Assembly: GCF_003576645.1 (NCBI RefSeq)
Contig: NC_044930.1
Span: 26,113,110-26,177,109 of the forward strand
Origin: Ipomoea triloba
Lineage: Eukaryota > Streptophyta > Magnoliopsida > Solanales > Convolvulaceae
Direction of reading: 5' to 3'
Length of the DNA stretch: 64,000 nt
Positions within the stretch are counted from its first letter, which is position 1, and every line of letters starts with the position of its first letter. Shown here in pieces: positions 9,371 through 21,940 of this stretch. A program made the translations under genes and the position numbers. Below the pieces are notes generated by a model that was not told the DNA's origin, made no database searches, and saw only the letters and a program-made list of their open reading frames with translations.

Positions 9371-11660
9371 NNNNNNNNNNNNNNNNNNNNNNNNNNNNNN
9401 NNNNNNNNNNNNNNNNNNNNNNNNNNNNNNNNNNNNNNNNNNNNNNNNNNNNNNNNNNNNNNNNNNNNNNNNNNNNNNNNNNNNNNNNNNNNNNNNNNNN
9501 NNNNNNNNNNNNNNNNNNNNNNNNNNNNNNNNNNNNNNNNNNNNNNNNNNNNNNNNNNNNNNNNNNNNNNNNNNNNNNNNNNNNNNNNNNNNNNNNNNNN
9601 NNNNNNNNNNNNNNNNNNNNNNNNNNNNNNNNNNNNNNNNNNNNNNNNNNNNNNNNNNNNNNNNNNNNNNNNNNNNNNNNNNNNNNNNNNNNNNNNNNNN
9701 NNNNNNNNNNNNNNNNNNNNNNNNNNNNNNNNNNNNNNNNNNNNNNNNNNNNNNNNNNNNNNNNNNNNNNNNNNNNNNNNNNNNNNNNNNNNNNNNNNNN
9801 NNNNNNNNNNNNNNNNNNNNNNNNNNNNNNNNNNNNNNNNNNNNNNNNNNNNNNNNNNNNNNNNNNNNNNNNNNNNNNNNNNNNNNNNNNNNNNNNNNNN
9901 NNNNNNNNNNNNNNNNNNNNNNNNNNNNNNNNNNNNNNNNNNNNNNNNNNNNNNNNNNNNNNNNNNNNNNNNNNNNNNNNNNNNNNNNNNNNNNNNNNNN
10001 NNNNNNNNNNNNNNNNNNNNNNNNNNNNNNNNNNNNNNNNNNNNNNNNNNNNNNNNNNNNNNNNNNNNNNNNNNNNNNNNNNNNNNNNNNNNNNNNNNNN
10101 NNNNNNNNNNNNNNNNNNNNNNNNNNNNNNNNNNNNNNNNNNNNNNNNNNNNNNNNNNNNNNNNNNNNNNNNNNNNNNNNNNNNNNNNNNNNNNNNNNNN
10201 NNNNNNNNNNNNNNNNNNNNNNNNNNNNNNNNNNNNNNNNNNNNNNNNNNNNNNNNNNNNNNNNNNNNNNNNNNNNNNNNNNNNNNNNNNNNNNNNNNNN
10301 NNNNNNNNNNNNNNNNNNNNNNNNNNNNNNNNNNNNNNNNNNNNNNNNNNNNNNNNNNNNAAAAAAAAAAAAAAAAAAAGAGATAAGAAAGAGCTATCGT
10401 CCTTCCCAAAGCCCCCTTGTGTTAATCACTATTAGTGCAAAATTCCTCCACAACTCTCAAAATTCACTTTTGAAACCCATTCACCACATACAAGAACTCA
10501 TAGATCCATCGCAAGCAAAGCCTTGTCCAACTACCAAAACACCATTACTCCTTAGATCTACTATCTAATACTCGTTCATCACCAACTCCCACCATTACCA
10601 TTGTAACAAAACTACTTTCGACCAAACAAGCAACATTCCCCGAGAATAATAAAACAATAAGATACGAAAGAGCTAATACCCTCCCCAAAGGCCTTTTGGT
10701 AGCAAAGGACACACAGATCGAAGCCAAGAAATTCCCAAAAAAAAATGGCATCTAAAGAGATAGGAGAGAACTAGCTCTCTCAAAGGTTTCTAGTCGACAC
10801 CATTATTTCATATATCAGTCATTGTTAGTGTAAAACTCCTCAATAACTCTCTAAATTCACTTTCGAAACTCCTTAACCACATACAAGAACTCATAGATCC
10901 ATCACAAACAAAGTTTCTCCAACTTTCAAAACATCATTACTCCTTAGATCTTCTACCTAATACGTGTGCATCACGAACTTCTATCATCACCATTGTCACA
11001 AAACTACTTTCGGACCAAAAAAGGCTTCATTCCCCTTCTTCATTAGGAGAGGAAAAAAAAAAGTTGGAGTCATCTCCAGAGCCCTCTTGGTAATAAAGGA
11101 CACTGAGAAACAGTTTAATATAAACATATTTATCAATCAATTATCCTCCCATCCCCACTCTCTACATTTGTTTGGCCAGCCATACAAGAGGAAGTTCGAA
11201 CTCCTAACCTCTTTTAAGGGACAAGAGCACACGATGCGAACCAAGCTAATTAATTAGCATTAATATTTATAATATTAAGTACAATCATTTATCTAATTGT
11301 TTCGAATACTATTAATAGTACCTCGTATAAAAAAAATACTCCGTACTACTTTGTATAAATAATTGTATTTTGTACCTATGATACACTGAAATTCTCCCAA
11401 ATGGTGCTTCCTTGTTTTGAAAATGTTTTTTTACCGTTTTCTAATTAATAAAAAGGTTTCAATAAAATTTTCATGTTGTTTCGTAATTAATTAAAAATCA
11501 TAACACTTTTCAAGTTTTTTTTTTTTTTAAATTAGTTTAAAGTACAAAATTTGAAAAATTATATTAGAACATATTCTATTTTATTTTGCTTTTTGTTAAA
11601 GATGGTGACTACTTTCCAATTCTCTTCCTTGTGTCTTTTGCCTTCATTATTGTCGTCTCT
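8680..11660. repeat. Copy 2 of the diverged tandem duplication
   Basis: It matches 4620-7460 in order: the AAAACTAGGCCCAC phrase (8982 against 4810), the A-rich repeats (from about 9055, 10400 and 10790), the GTACAATCAT and TATCTAATTGT passage (11280 against 6735), and GATGGTGACTACTTT (11602 against 7424). Its centre is lost in an N gap. The MITE at 6925 and its surrounding SINE are absent here. No gene is visible. Confidence 0.65.
9331..10379. other. Assembly gap (990 N) between poly-A runs
   Basis: N occupies 9371-10360. About 40 A stand on the left and 19 A on the right, so the assembly broke in a homopolymer at the tail of an A-rich repeat. Any reading frame spanning it is meaningless. 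Confidence 1.
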
Positions 11661-12505
11661 TCGACTCTTCCATTCATTACATAATTCAAATGTTATAGCC
11701 AAGTAAAGGAATACAAGGTTCTCCATTCTTTACATATTTCAAATCTTTTATGGTATCACAGCATTATCAAGCCACATTCCATTTTGTAAAAGCACACGGC
11801 CTATTTTACTAATACTCATACTTTCCCTAATCATGCGTAGAGCATGGTCCACAAAGTTGTGTGAACCATAGGTGCCATTAGAGTTGTCTATTGACCTTCA
11901 ATCGCATATAAGCAACTATACTAATTTACCTCTTTGTGGCCTTTTGTCAACTAAGACCACAAGGCGGTTTCACCCAAAGCGCACATTCGAATAACAGCTA
12001 TGAACTTTTCCGTTAATCAAAGAAAAAAATGAGACACAGGAATGAAGAAATCATCATCTATATTAGTAAAGAAAAGATTTATTGAAAACCACCACTTACA
12101 GATAACATAAACAGAGATTTGCATCAAATGAAAATCTTTCAATTTGTAAATAAAATCGAAAGTATTTATTCATTGAATAAGAAGGATAGATAACATCACA
12201 TCAAAGAAGTTTATACAATGAGCCCAGAGAGAGAACACCTACTAGATAGCAAGTAACTATCTGGTGCTGTTAATTTATGGCTCAGAAACTAGAAGGCTCA
12301 ACTAAATACAGCATAAAGGCCGTTTATCGTTTAATTACTGCTTTCAAATGTTTCCATGTCGCATAGACAGACTGACAGAACAACAGAACATTGGGTGAAG
12401 TTTGAGGTATGAACAAAAGAATGACAGCTCTTGGTGATGGAGATTATTATGGGTGAGATCAAGACAGCTTCTTGATTTAAGAAAGAGCACAGTTATTGTC
12501 CATGG
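11661..12505. other. Intergenic and 3' region of the cyclin gene
   Basis: At 11928-12020 lies a truncated SINE-like 3' part (TCACAAGGCG-type phrase then CACCCAAAGCGCACATTC), similar to the complete-looking copy in the TIFY8 intron. The rest, nearest 12505, is presumably 3' UTR and terminator of the cyclin gene; no polyadenylation site could be fixed. Confidence 0.45.
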
Positions 12506-15500
12506 TCAGAAAGACAGAACCTTTGATTCCGAGAACAGCGATTGAAGCAGATTTGGGGAAGTCAGAGTTGCCACGCACTTGAACTGTCAAACCAAGAAAA
12601 TCTTGTCATGAGATGTGATAAGACGAGTAACGTGTAGTCTCATTATCAAGTTGAGTTTTTGTTGAGACAGAACGCATATTTTAAATAAAGAAATGGAACT
12701 GTGATATCATACCTTTGGCTGCTTGTACTTTTCACATATGGCTTTAAGGCTGCACTGATTAGCATTCAGCTGTAAATCCTGCAGAGCTGAGACAGTAGTT
12801 TTCAGCTCCGATGCCTTGTATCTAGTGTAATGCTCCAAGGTCGGATTCTGCAAGAGACAGGTCGTTATCTTAGTGGTTTTATTCATTCATGAAGTAAAAT
12901 GGAAAATGGGATCGAAAGGCAGAAAGTGAGCAGACCCATGGGTGTTTTGATTGATCGAGAGTCCATTGAGCTAGAAATACAGCAGAAGCAGCAATAAGAG
13001 ATGGAAGAAACTTAAGGAAACTATAGTCAATTAGAGTTAACTCCGCCAAATAATTTGCCATGAATTCAAGTTCAACAGATGGAACCTGCCAAAGAGTGAA
13101 TTCAAGTTCATCACTTAGCTATGTTTGTTTCTACCTCGTGAAACATACACTATAAGCAGACAGTGATAGCGCTATATTTACTACCTCATAGGAAGCTTGT
13201 GCTGCTTGAATGAATCGCCTGGTAACCAAGATGGAAATTAGCATGATTACAACTGAACTAAGAATATTTTCTTCAGTGAGGAATATGGGACAGTAGAAAG
13301 GAAAAGTAGTACCTGAGGAACTTCTTAGTGGTTGGAATTGAAAGTCGAAAGCCCAAAAGGTTCAGAACACAGCTTTCCATTTTCACAACCTGTTCTTTCG
13401 TGTAGGTGTTGTCAGTAATAAGGCAAAACTCTTCAGCGCGAGGTGCACAAATTTCTTCATACTTGCTTCAATGATTAATAGGAAGGACGCCAGAAAATTT
13501 AAAAAAAAACAAAAAAAAAAAAAAAACAAAACAAAAAAAACAAAACATTTTAGTGATACAGGCAAGAAGATACAAAGATGGCACCCCAGTTTGCATGCAT
13601 GCATGGTGGTGCAAGCAAGGAAAAGAAGTTACCAAGCAATGAGCATGCATGTCACACCAAGCAGTTGCAGTTTTTGTTTCTCAATGTAATTTTCTGAGAG
13701 AAACCGATCAATGAGATTCACAGTCAGATACAATGTGTCTGGAACTAGCCTGTATTCTTCAGAAACCTGAAAAAAAAATAGACAAATTGACGTCAACATC
13801 TCATGATAAAATATCCAGCAAACAATTACGATACTCTAAATATTTTTGCTGGTACAGAAGTGAACTGCAAAATAAATTGCTTCCATCAATATACCACTAA
13901 TGCTATCAGTTACTTCTAAATCAAAAAAAAATACAATTTCAAATAGTCCACTAGAGACTCATGGCAATATTTTTAAAAAACAATAAATAAACACCAAAAA
14001 GTAGAATACAAATAACAAAATATTAGTGCAGTTAGGAGAAAAAGGGGTCACACAACAAAGGACAAAGGTAAATATATATCCGGACCATTGACAGAAGGTT
14101 ATTGCTAGCTTCATGAAAAACTAAAGGGACAGAAGGAATCCCTGAAGGTAGATTTCATTAAGACCAATGAGTAAAAAGATACAATTAACTAACCTCAACA
14201 AGCCAATCAATCAGTATGCCTCGCATACCCTTGGTAATGTCCCGTTGTATCCTTTCCATGAAACAGGAAGAAAGCCTGCGGTCTAGCTGGGGTAGGGAAA
14301 TTGAGAGAGAAGTCAGTGAAAAGAGTATTCACTGTTTTTCAAGAGCCATTTGATGGGTTTACAGATAAAAGAGGAAAAAAAAATTGATGTTGAACTTGCT
14401 TTAAATAAATTAGAAAGACAAGGCAGTGAATAGACATCCTTTTCTAATGTGCAGTATCCAAGCAGAAATAAAACATAATGCCATTGGTGCAACAGTTATC
14501 ATTAAAGACCAACAAATATAATTCAATTACAGAGATACAGACCTCCATAGCATGTAGATTTGTGTATATATCAGGGGCATACAAACTGCACATTTGTGGA
14601 TCCCTGTGCTTTGAATCTATGTCTGAAATGAGTGAAATCCCTAGACTATCCAAGCCCTCTTTTTTGCAAAGTTTGTGTTCATCTGCAGGAAACAACAGAA
14701 ACAGAATTAATCCCTTGCATTGAAAAGATATGAAAAAGGGAAGTCATAATTTGAACAAAAAAAAATTATTTGTCATGCGCAACAAAATATTTTCCACCTG
14801 AATGACTTCAAAAATATTTAAGCCTTTTGCATTGTCTTGTAAAGGTGTTAGTTAACATGGGAGAATCATTACACAATATACAATTAACAAAAAACAGAAT
14901 CAAGAACTATGAGCCTTTCGTATCTTGCATCATGATATGAAATATCATATGGAGTACCTCCTGTTGATGTACTCTGTTGTGTAACAGTCATTGAGGTACT
15001 CTTGTGCATAGGCATAAGATCTGGTATACCACATTGCTTTATGGCATCACACTCGCTTTGCTGAGTTAACGTACTTTGTGTGAAGTTTGTTGGTGACTGG
15101 AGTTCTTGCAATGCCTCAGCCTTTACTTCATTGTGTTCTTCAATTATATTTTGTTTCGTATTCACTTGAAGATGTGGCCTTTTATTGACTAAGATAGCAG
15201 GTGTCACCTTAGCCGTTCTCTTAGCTGGGTGTTTCTTACTCTATCACAATCAGAGATATCCATAATTACATACAACTCACTCATGAGAAAATCTTCGATT
15301 TAATACTAAAATGAATAAACTTTAATTATAACAATTTCTGAAGCCCCAGAACTAAATACAAGAGATTCATGGTTCATTAAAAACAATTTGATCGGTTCAG
15401 ACTATTTAATTTCTATATAACATTACCTGCATTCTGGTTTCCCACATGCAGTTCAAGGATGCACTTTCACAGACTACATTTGAGACATCCTTCAGAGCAG

Positions 15501-15726
15501 CTCTTTTCTTTGGCTGACCAGAAGTAGCACCAGTAGTTTGTTTATTCTCATCTGATGCTCCTCTTTTTGACTTTGCTCTTGTGAGTGGTTTCCCATCTTG
15601 ATTGGTTGAAGGGTTTACAGGGGGTAGGCCTCCAGAAGAAGCTAAGGCCTTAGCCCGAGATCTTGTGATAGGCATTGCATTCTCATCAACGTTAGAAGAC
15701 ACATTTTTCATATTTGCATGCCTCAT
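12506..15726 (-). CDS. CYCA2: A2-type cyclin (complete, 10 coding exons, 499 aa)
   Basis: Mitotic A-type cyclin that activates CDKs in S phase to M phase in the nucleus. Coding exons, 5' to 3': 15726-15427, 15240-14958, 14682-14543, 14286-14194, 13766-13633, 13465-13313, 13218-13185, 13085-12936, 12847-12713, 12583-12506; all introns are GT-AG and the reading frame closes exactly (1500 nt with stop). Residues 75-83 (RAALKDVSN) form a destruction box for APC/C degradation. The cyclin N domain starts near residue 222 ([13 protein letters not shown]) with the CDK-contact helix [12 protein letters not shown] at 262-273, then [14 protein letters not shown] and KYEEICAPR. The C-terminal cyclin domain ends [10 protein letters not shown]. 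The length fits plant CYCA2 (about 430-500 aa). An ACKYEE replaces the usual ASKYEE at the exon 5/6 junction. The second exon's acceptor could be 6 bases further in. The A2 assignment rests on domain pattern, not a tree. Confidence 0.93.
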
Positions 15727-17150
15727 TTAGCAAAAATTGTGTTCAAATAGATGCATAAGCCTTCTGTCAGAACAGCAACCCTGCAACCAACAGTGTTACA
15801 GCAATGTTAAAATGGGGCACAAAATGCTCTTCAAAAATTATGGAAAAAGACAATAAATGAAAAGAATTCACATTACCAAGATGAGTAACAAATTCATTAA
15901 AAAAACTTACAGAGCAAGCCTTTAAAAAAGATCACAAGTTAAATGTTGGTGTATATTGGCCAATGACATTGTAGTCTAGTGGCAGACTCCATATTAGAAG
16001 TCTCAAGTTCAATCCCCGTACAAAAAATGTTTATTGTTCCACAGACTGTAAATTTATTTTTACCACATTAGAGTATCCTAGTTTGGTGTATCTTTTTCAA
16101 TTGAAAATTAAAACACTAAAACTTCCAGTTCTGATTTCATTAGCTGGAAAAAATATATATATATATAAACATTAGATGGGCAAAGACAACACTAGGACAA
16201 ATCATGATGCCCTTCTTGAGTCTCTATCAAGCCCATTGTGCAATTAAAGAGCAGGAATTAGTATGCTCATTTAAAAGCTTAATCAGTAAAGAACAAGGGA
16301 ACCACTCATAATCTACAATGGAGCTATGCTAAAGTTAAAGCAAGCCTGGGGATACAAAATAGATATGAACGAAATAAAGAAAATCAGGTGAAATAGAAAA
16401 TAAAAATTCAAAAAGAAAAAAATTTTACAGTGCTACAGCTACTGATATCCATAACATATCACCATGACTTTTCTCTTTCTACCCTTTAACTAGTCAACAA
16501 AGCTCTACCTAACATTCAGAGTATCTTATCACATATCTCCTTTATAAAAGTAAACTGCAGATACCAATTTCATATGAAATTTAGATTTATTTATCCTTCA
16601 TCTTCATTATTCCACAGACTAAACCATTTGGCTTAGTTTTTAAAAAATATGAAGGAAAAAAAGAAAAAAAAAAAAAACTCTAATAAAAATAAGAATGAAC
16701 CTCTTCAAAAAAATTGATGAATAAAAAAAATTTTAAAACTGGTATTTTACTGCAAAAATCAGCTGAGTTTCAACAAAGCTGGAGTTTTAATAGAACAAAT
16801 CAAAGCCCGGAAATTCCATCCAAAATAAAAAAGAACCAAAATCCCAAAAAGTGAAGGCAATCTCACAGATCCGAGCCAGAAGCCCCGAAATGCCAAGGAT
16901 TTCACAGACGGGGCCGAAAATTGCAATGCAGACAGCTATAGATAACAGAAAAGCCACAATGCAGTGCACGTAGTAAAGCAAAATCTTCAGACCACACACA
17001 AGTAGCTTATATGAAGCTTATACGCAAGTATAGGAGCTGAGCTTACTCTGCATTAAGGCCAATGGAGCTCCCTATCAAAAGAGGCCCATCGAGAGCCGAG
17101 CTAGGGTTTCGATCCGATCGATCTTACAGCGAAGATGGAAAGACAATTCT
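15727..17150 (-). promoter_or_regulatory. 5' UTR of the cyclin gene with a 1.27-kb leader intron
   Basis: Upstream of the ATG, a 3' splice site (TTGGTTGCAG) ends at 15781, giving a short UTR exon 15727-15780. A donor (CAGA then GTAAGC) stands at 17047/17046, and a further UTR exon with GAAACCCTAGCTCGG-type sequence extends to about 17150. The leader intron would be 15781-17046. Long leader introns are common in plant cell-cycle genes and often raise expression. This model is inferred from splice signals alone; the transcription start is not fixed. Confidence 0.55.
15955..16110 (+). mobile_element. tRNA-derived SINE in the cyclin leader intron
   Basis: TTGTAGTCTAGTGGCAGAC resembles pol III box A and, about 35 bp later, CAAGTTCAATCCC resembles box B (GWTCRANNC). 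A body of about 110 bp follows. It is antisense to the cyclin gene. The tail and target duplication are not clear. Confidence 0.6.
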
Positions 17151-17205
17151 TTGTAATATGTGAGTCCTCTGTAATAGAATGAGAAATGGCACTGTACATT
17201 TAAAG

Positions 17206-17260
17206 CGGAAGGGGGGGGGGGTGTGGGGTAGGAGGGGGTGAGGGGGTGGAGCGTATGGGC
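17206..17260 (+). promoter_or_regulatory. G-rich tract upstream of the cyclin 5' UTR
   Basis: A run of 10 or more G is followed by G blocks of 4, 5 and 5 within 45 bases on the plus strand, in otherwise AT-rich DNA. It can form a G-quadruplex on paper. It lies about 60-110 bp upstream of the supposed first exon, on the non-sense strand of the gene. Confidence 0.5.
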
Positions 17261-17417
17261 GCGATGTAGGTTAGTTCAAACTTCTGAAAATCTAAAATTA
17301 AAAAAATTCTATTTTCCACCCCACATCTTTCAACTTCTACTCCGGGGCATATACATATGTTATGCCCCCACGATACAATCAGATATTTTTATCTAATAAA
17401 AATTCGTAGGAAAAAAT

Positions 17418-17565
17418 TTGTGTCAAACCATCTCACGGGTCTGAATCCATGAAACGAGTCAGATCTCTGATTAATGAGGTCAAAAATCCGACATATTAAT
17501 TAAATATCCGACTCGTCTCACGAATAGAGACCCGTAAGACACTCTCACACAAGTGTTACCTAAAT
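17418..17565. mobile_element. Small foldback MITE
   Basis: The left arm (ACCATCTCACGGGTCTG and GAAACGAGTC) pairs with the right arm (GACTCGTCTCACG and AGACCCGTAAGACACTCTC). Related elements lie at about 57843-58219, 48990-49225 and 23950-24120. Ends are approximate. Confidence 0.55.
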
Positions 17566-18375
17566 CCGTTCGATTAATATCTTTAAAAAAAAAAATTTGA
17601 CTGCTATATATAGTATCAATCAATGTTTTAAAAATTTTACTCAAAAAGCCAATAACTATATTTTTTTTTTTGAAAGCAACCAATAACTATATAGTTTATT
17701 TCAATCATTATTTATTTTTTAAAAGGTAAATTTAATAGTTAATTTTTAATTTTTAATTATTTGAAATTTATAACATCACAAAACATTAATATGTTTTATT
17801 ATTACTAAATATTGTTTTTAATAATTGTTTTAAATTGCACATATGCAATACATATACACACATTCCCTCTCTAAAAAATAAAATGCCTTTTAAGTAACAT
17901 TTTGAAATTTAAATTGTGTACATCGAGAAGTGTTGGAATGGCACCGGATTGTATTAAAATGGTTTAAATTTAACTTTTTTTACATCAAAAATTTTGTGCC
18001 CAAATAAATAAGTAATTACATGTTGACGATGAGTGAGAAAATGGGAAGTTTGAAACAAATCTAATGAGAATTTAGGAATAATTTTAAAGTCAAAAGATTT
18101 TAATTGTAGGAGAAGAAATAAAAGAAGGAAAATGCATAAATCAAATAGCATGACCAAGGAAATTTTGTGATTTTTTATTGAAGGGGTTCCCAAATTAGGA
18201 AAGAAAAAAAAAAAGATAAAAATTGAATTCACATTTTCTTTTTTGTCTTAGATGACTAGATGAGCTAATTTAAGATTAGTAGATTGATTAATATTGTATT
18301 TAGTAAAGTAAAATAATATTTTCTCCCTGAATTTACCATTTTAATGTTTACCTCCTTATGTAAAAAAAAATGTTT
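17566..18375. other. AT-rich intergenic stretch, nothing recognised
   Basis: Simple AT-rich DNA with long A and T runs; no conserved reading frame or structured repeat seen on either strand. Confidence 0.5.
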
Positions 18376-18989
18376 TTTTTTTTAATATTACACATGTATT
18401 TGTATCTCACATGATGATACTAATGACTAATTAATTCAGTCAAATTTCAGTTAAGCCCGATTGAGGTTACCTCTTTTAAAAGTGTTGTTGCATATATATG
18501 GGTCAAACTCATTATGAATTTAAAAATAATAATTTACATAATAATCAAATTTAAAATTTAAAAAAAAAAAACTAATGGAGTAAAATGTCATATCACAATT
18601 GACAAGGTAAGTTTACAAGAAAAATGTAGTATGACTTATAAAATTGATAAATCATTTTGGGAGTGATTTAAGATAGTGTTTCTAGTAGATCATCTATATA
18701 AAATAGTTTTCAAATTGTAAATGATTCGTAATACATTATCAATTTGAGAATAAGAAAAGAGACTTTTAGGCATAAACAATGCATATTTGTTCCCTAGCTA
18801 TGTCTTGTCCATTAAATACAATTTTTTTTTACCTATTACACTAATATTTGTATTTCACAAGATAAGACTAATTCAGTCAAATTTCGATTAGGTTACACAT
18901 AAAATAAGTCTTTTAAACGATTGTTACATACACATGGGTCAAACTCACTACAAGTTTTTTTTAAAAAAATTAGTCAATAATCAAATACA

Positions 18990-18990
18990 A

Positions 18991-19049
<59 letters not shown>
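18990..19049. repeat. (AAT)n microsatellite
   Basis: About 20 AAT units inside copy 2 of the three-copy repeat. Confidence 0.95.
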
Positions 19050-19050
<1 letters not shown>

Positions 19051-19619
19051 TAATAGAGTAATGTTACATCACAAGGTAAGTTTATGATGAAAATATAGTA
19101 TGCTTATAGTAAAATTGATAAATCTGGGAGTGATTTAAGAAATTGTTTATAGTTGATCCTAACTTGAAGGATTGGCCTATATGAAATAGTTTTCAAATAG
19201 TAAATAATTTGTAATATATTATCAAAATGAAAAGAAGAAAATATTCTTTAAGACATAAACAATGTATATATTTTTCCTACATCCGGAGTAGAAATAAAAC
19301 ATTATTTTTTACATATTACATTGATATTCACATATTGTAAAATGAGACTAATCCAGTTAATCTTCGATTAGACCACATCTAAGATAACCTTCCAAAAGTG
19401 TTGCTACATACACATGAATCAAACTCACTACAAGTTTTCTTTTTCTTTTACCTAAAACAAAAACAAAACAAAAAAAAAAAAACAAAAAAATAATCAAGTA
19501 ATGTTACATCTATCACAAGATAAATTATGAGGAAAATATAGTATGAATTATAGTTAAATTGATAAATCATTTTGGGATTGATTTAAGAAATTGTCTCTAG
19601 TTGATCCTAACTTGAAGGG

Positions 19620-19621
<2 letters not shown>

Positions 19622-19684
<63 letters not shown>
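19622..19684. repeat. (TA)n microsatellite
   Basis: About 31 TA units inside copy 3 of the three-copy repeat. Confidence 0.95.
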
Positions 19685-19686
<2 letters not shown>

Positions 19687-20039
19687 CAAATTGTAAATGA
19701 TGTGTAATATTTTTTTCAAATTGTAAATGATTTGTAATATATTATCAATTTCATAAAAAGAAAAGACACTTTGACATTAGAAAATATAAATTAGACTAAA
19801 TACAATGGAGTATAAGAAAGAAGATGAATATCTTGAAACTATGAATACAATTTAAAAAAAAAAAAAATTGGTACAAAACTATGAAACTAACTTAGAATAA
19901 TTAAAATGCATTCATAATGACCATGACTTTTATCCTAGCGGTATATGTAATTATGTATACTTACTTTTTATACCAAGTTATGATTTTTCTTGAACCATTT
20001 AAAATAATAATGCATTCATAATGACAAAAATAACTTTTT

Positions 20040-20155
20040 GGTGTGGTTCTCATGTATCATTTACAAACTATTACACATGGAAAGAGTTTATCCTATACAT
20101 ACTCTCGGGGTAGTGGCGGCTATGGATTTTTCTCGTCACAAAAAAAAAAAAAAGT
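20040..20155 (+). mobile_element. SINE 3' part, 5'-truncated
   Basis: The passage AAACTATTACACATGG, then TTATCCTATACATACTCTC, GTAGTGGCGGCTATGG and TTTCTCGTCAC ending in poly-A matches the end of the longer copy at 30354-30590. The poly-A tail suggests retroposition. Confidence 0.55.
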
Positions 20156-20159
20156 TTTA

Positions 20160-21690
20160 AACACTTTGACTCATTTAAAAAAAAAATGAAATTTACGTTA
20201 TATTTTCAAATTCTTGATAAAAAAGAGAGATGAGTTATATCACATATATTTTCAAATTTAGTCTTTAACGTTATGATAATCATTAACCATGATGGATGGC
20301 TCACTTTTTTCCTTTTATTTTCATTTCACCCGATTAGTATTTAAAATTTTCAAAACAAAATATAAACGTCATTAAAAGTATAATTTTTGAAAATCTTGAA
20401 ACAAAAAAATAAAACATACTACAAGTGTAAGGTAGTGTTTGAAATTCTCATAAAGACAACAAATGAAATTTACTCAAAACTCAGACTTTCAAATTCCCAA
20501 AACAAAAATTTGCTACAAAGTCCAAACTTTAGTCTTTGAAATGAGACACCTTTGGGGACCAATATAGTTTTCAAATGACAACAAAACAAAAAGTTAAAAA
20601 TATAAAAAGAACATTTAATGTTAGACAACTAAGCAAAGTCATTTTCTAGTGTTCATTACTTATTAGTCAATTTTAGACTTTTAAGGAACATTACATTAAT
20701 ATTGGTCATTAAATATGGAGGTTGCTTGTGACATGTAAAAGGGTACCCTACTAGAGAGCACTACTGACTACTGGATCTAAATCTGCATTTAACCTTTTCT
20801 TTTAATAATTTTTTTTTTTTTTCAAATTTGGGCATTGGGCGGGGAGTTGAGTGCAGAGAGTTGACTGGCCCAACAACCAAACAGATGCATCATAATTCAT
20901 AAACAAATGGGCAATTGCTAATTTTAAAATTTTTGGATTCAATAAATTCCTGCTTTCAGTGAAGGTTTGTTGCCATTGGAAGGATAAATAGTTAAACATA
21001 TTAAAACTATAGTTTTTTTAATTGACACTAAGTTCCAAATTTGTGACAGTTAAGACTATTTTGACTTCAATTTAATTTCGAGTATTCCACAATCGTGGAT
21101 CGATACAATTTCACATTAGTGTTGTAATATATTGTAAAATAGTATTTAACTTTGAAATATTCTCATGTCTACTGAACTAGTCTCTTGTAATAAGTTATTC
21201 CCTTGAATTTGAGTACCTATATTGTCAATGCTGGTAAGGAAAATAAGTCGAGAAAATAAATTTATATATAAAATATATAAATAAACAATGGGATTTAAAT
21301 TATAAAAAAAAAAGATTCGGACCGCAAAATTGGTACGTAGGAAACCAAGGGATCGAATTTATTAATACAAAAATAAATAAAAACAAAAAGAGGGTTTTCA
21401 AATATGAGATTATAAACCCAAACGGAAGAAAATGAAAATCTAAGTGGTGTGTACTCACAATCTCCTTAAAATCGATTCGCTACCTCTCGAGGGTGCTAGG
21501 AGCATTATAGCGTAAGCCTCCCAGGATAAAATGGATTACGACTTAATATATATTTGAGCACTCAAACAAATAAGTTTGACGAACTAGAACAAATGGAGAC
21601 CACTTTGACTTTTTCGGAAGTGATGGTAGAATTTTCAAAGAAAATAATTTCGAGAGAGGAAGAGAGAAAAACAACAATTTTGAAGTTCTC
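20160..21690. other. AT-rich intergenic stretch, nothing recognised
   Basis: No conserved reading frame on either strand. Short A and T runs only. Confidence 0.5.
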
Positions 21691-21699
21691 AAAAAATAG

Positions 21700-21830
21700 T
21701 TGCTAAAACCATATGCCCAGCATGGAAGGAAGTGTGTTCGAGGCTCAGTGGAGGCGACTATTGACTTTATGTGCTTTAGTAGGTTGAGAAAGTAGCTAAC
21801 GGAGAATGTGAAATAATTAGCAATAAAAAT
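21700..21830 (+). mobile_element. SINE-like repeat, second family
   Basis: GTGTTCGAGGCTCAGTGGAG (with a box B-like GTTCGAGGC) is followed by GCGACTATTGACTTT and GAGAAAGTAGCT. The same order occurs inverted at about 58555-58640. Box A is not clear. Confidence 0.45.
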
Positions 21831-21867
21831 TCAGACGTTGTTACAGTAATTGAAATTAATTCCACTA

Positions 21868-21940
21868 GGATCAGAATTAACACTTCAAGAAGGGTACTTC
21901 GAGAATCAGAATTAACACTTCAAGAATGGTACTTCGAGAA
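21868..21940. repeat. Two-copy repeat of about 36 bp
   Basis: CAGAATTAACACTTCAAGAA followed by GGTACTTCGAGAA occurs twice in a row with one substitution. Confidence 0.8.

Larger units (their letters stand above)
18376..19770. repeat. Three tandem copies of a repeat of about 460 bp
   Basis: Copies begin near 18385, 18835 and 19315. Each holds, in order, AATTCAGTCAAATTT or a variant, an AAAAGTGTTG-like phrase, GGTCAAACTCA, an A-rich stretch, TTGATAAATC, GAGTGATTTAAGA, AGTTTTCAAAT-like and GTAATAT. Divergence is high (substitutions and indels), so the array is old. Copy 2 contains an (AAT)n run and copy 3 a (TA)n run. No coding sequence is visible. Confidence 0.75.

Noticed and set aside
9261..10409. 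A 382-codon minus-strand frame
   Set aside because: It is almost entirely the N gap plus flanking poly-A read as Phe or unknown; there is no sequence behind it.
15955..16110. A functional tRNA gene
   Set aside because: Box A and box B-like motifs are present, but no cloverleaf with a proper acceptor stem can be drawn; a SINE fits better.
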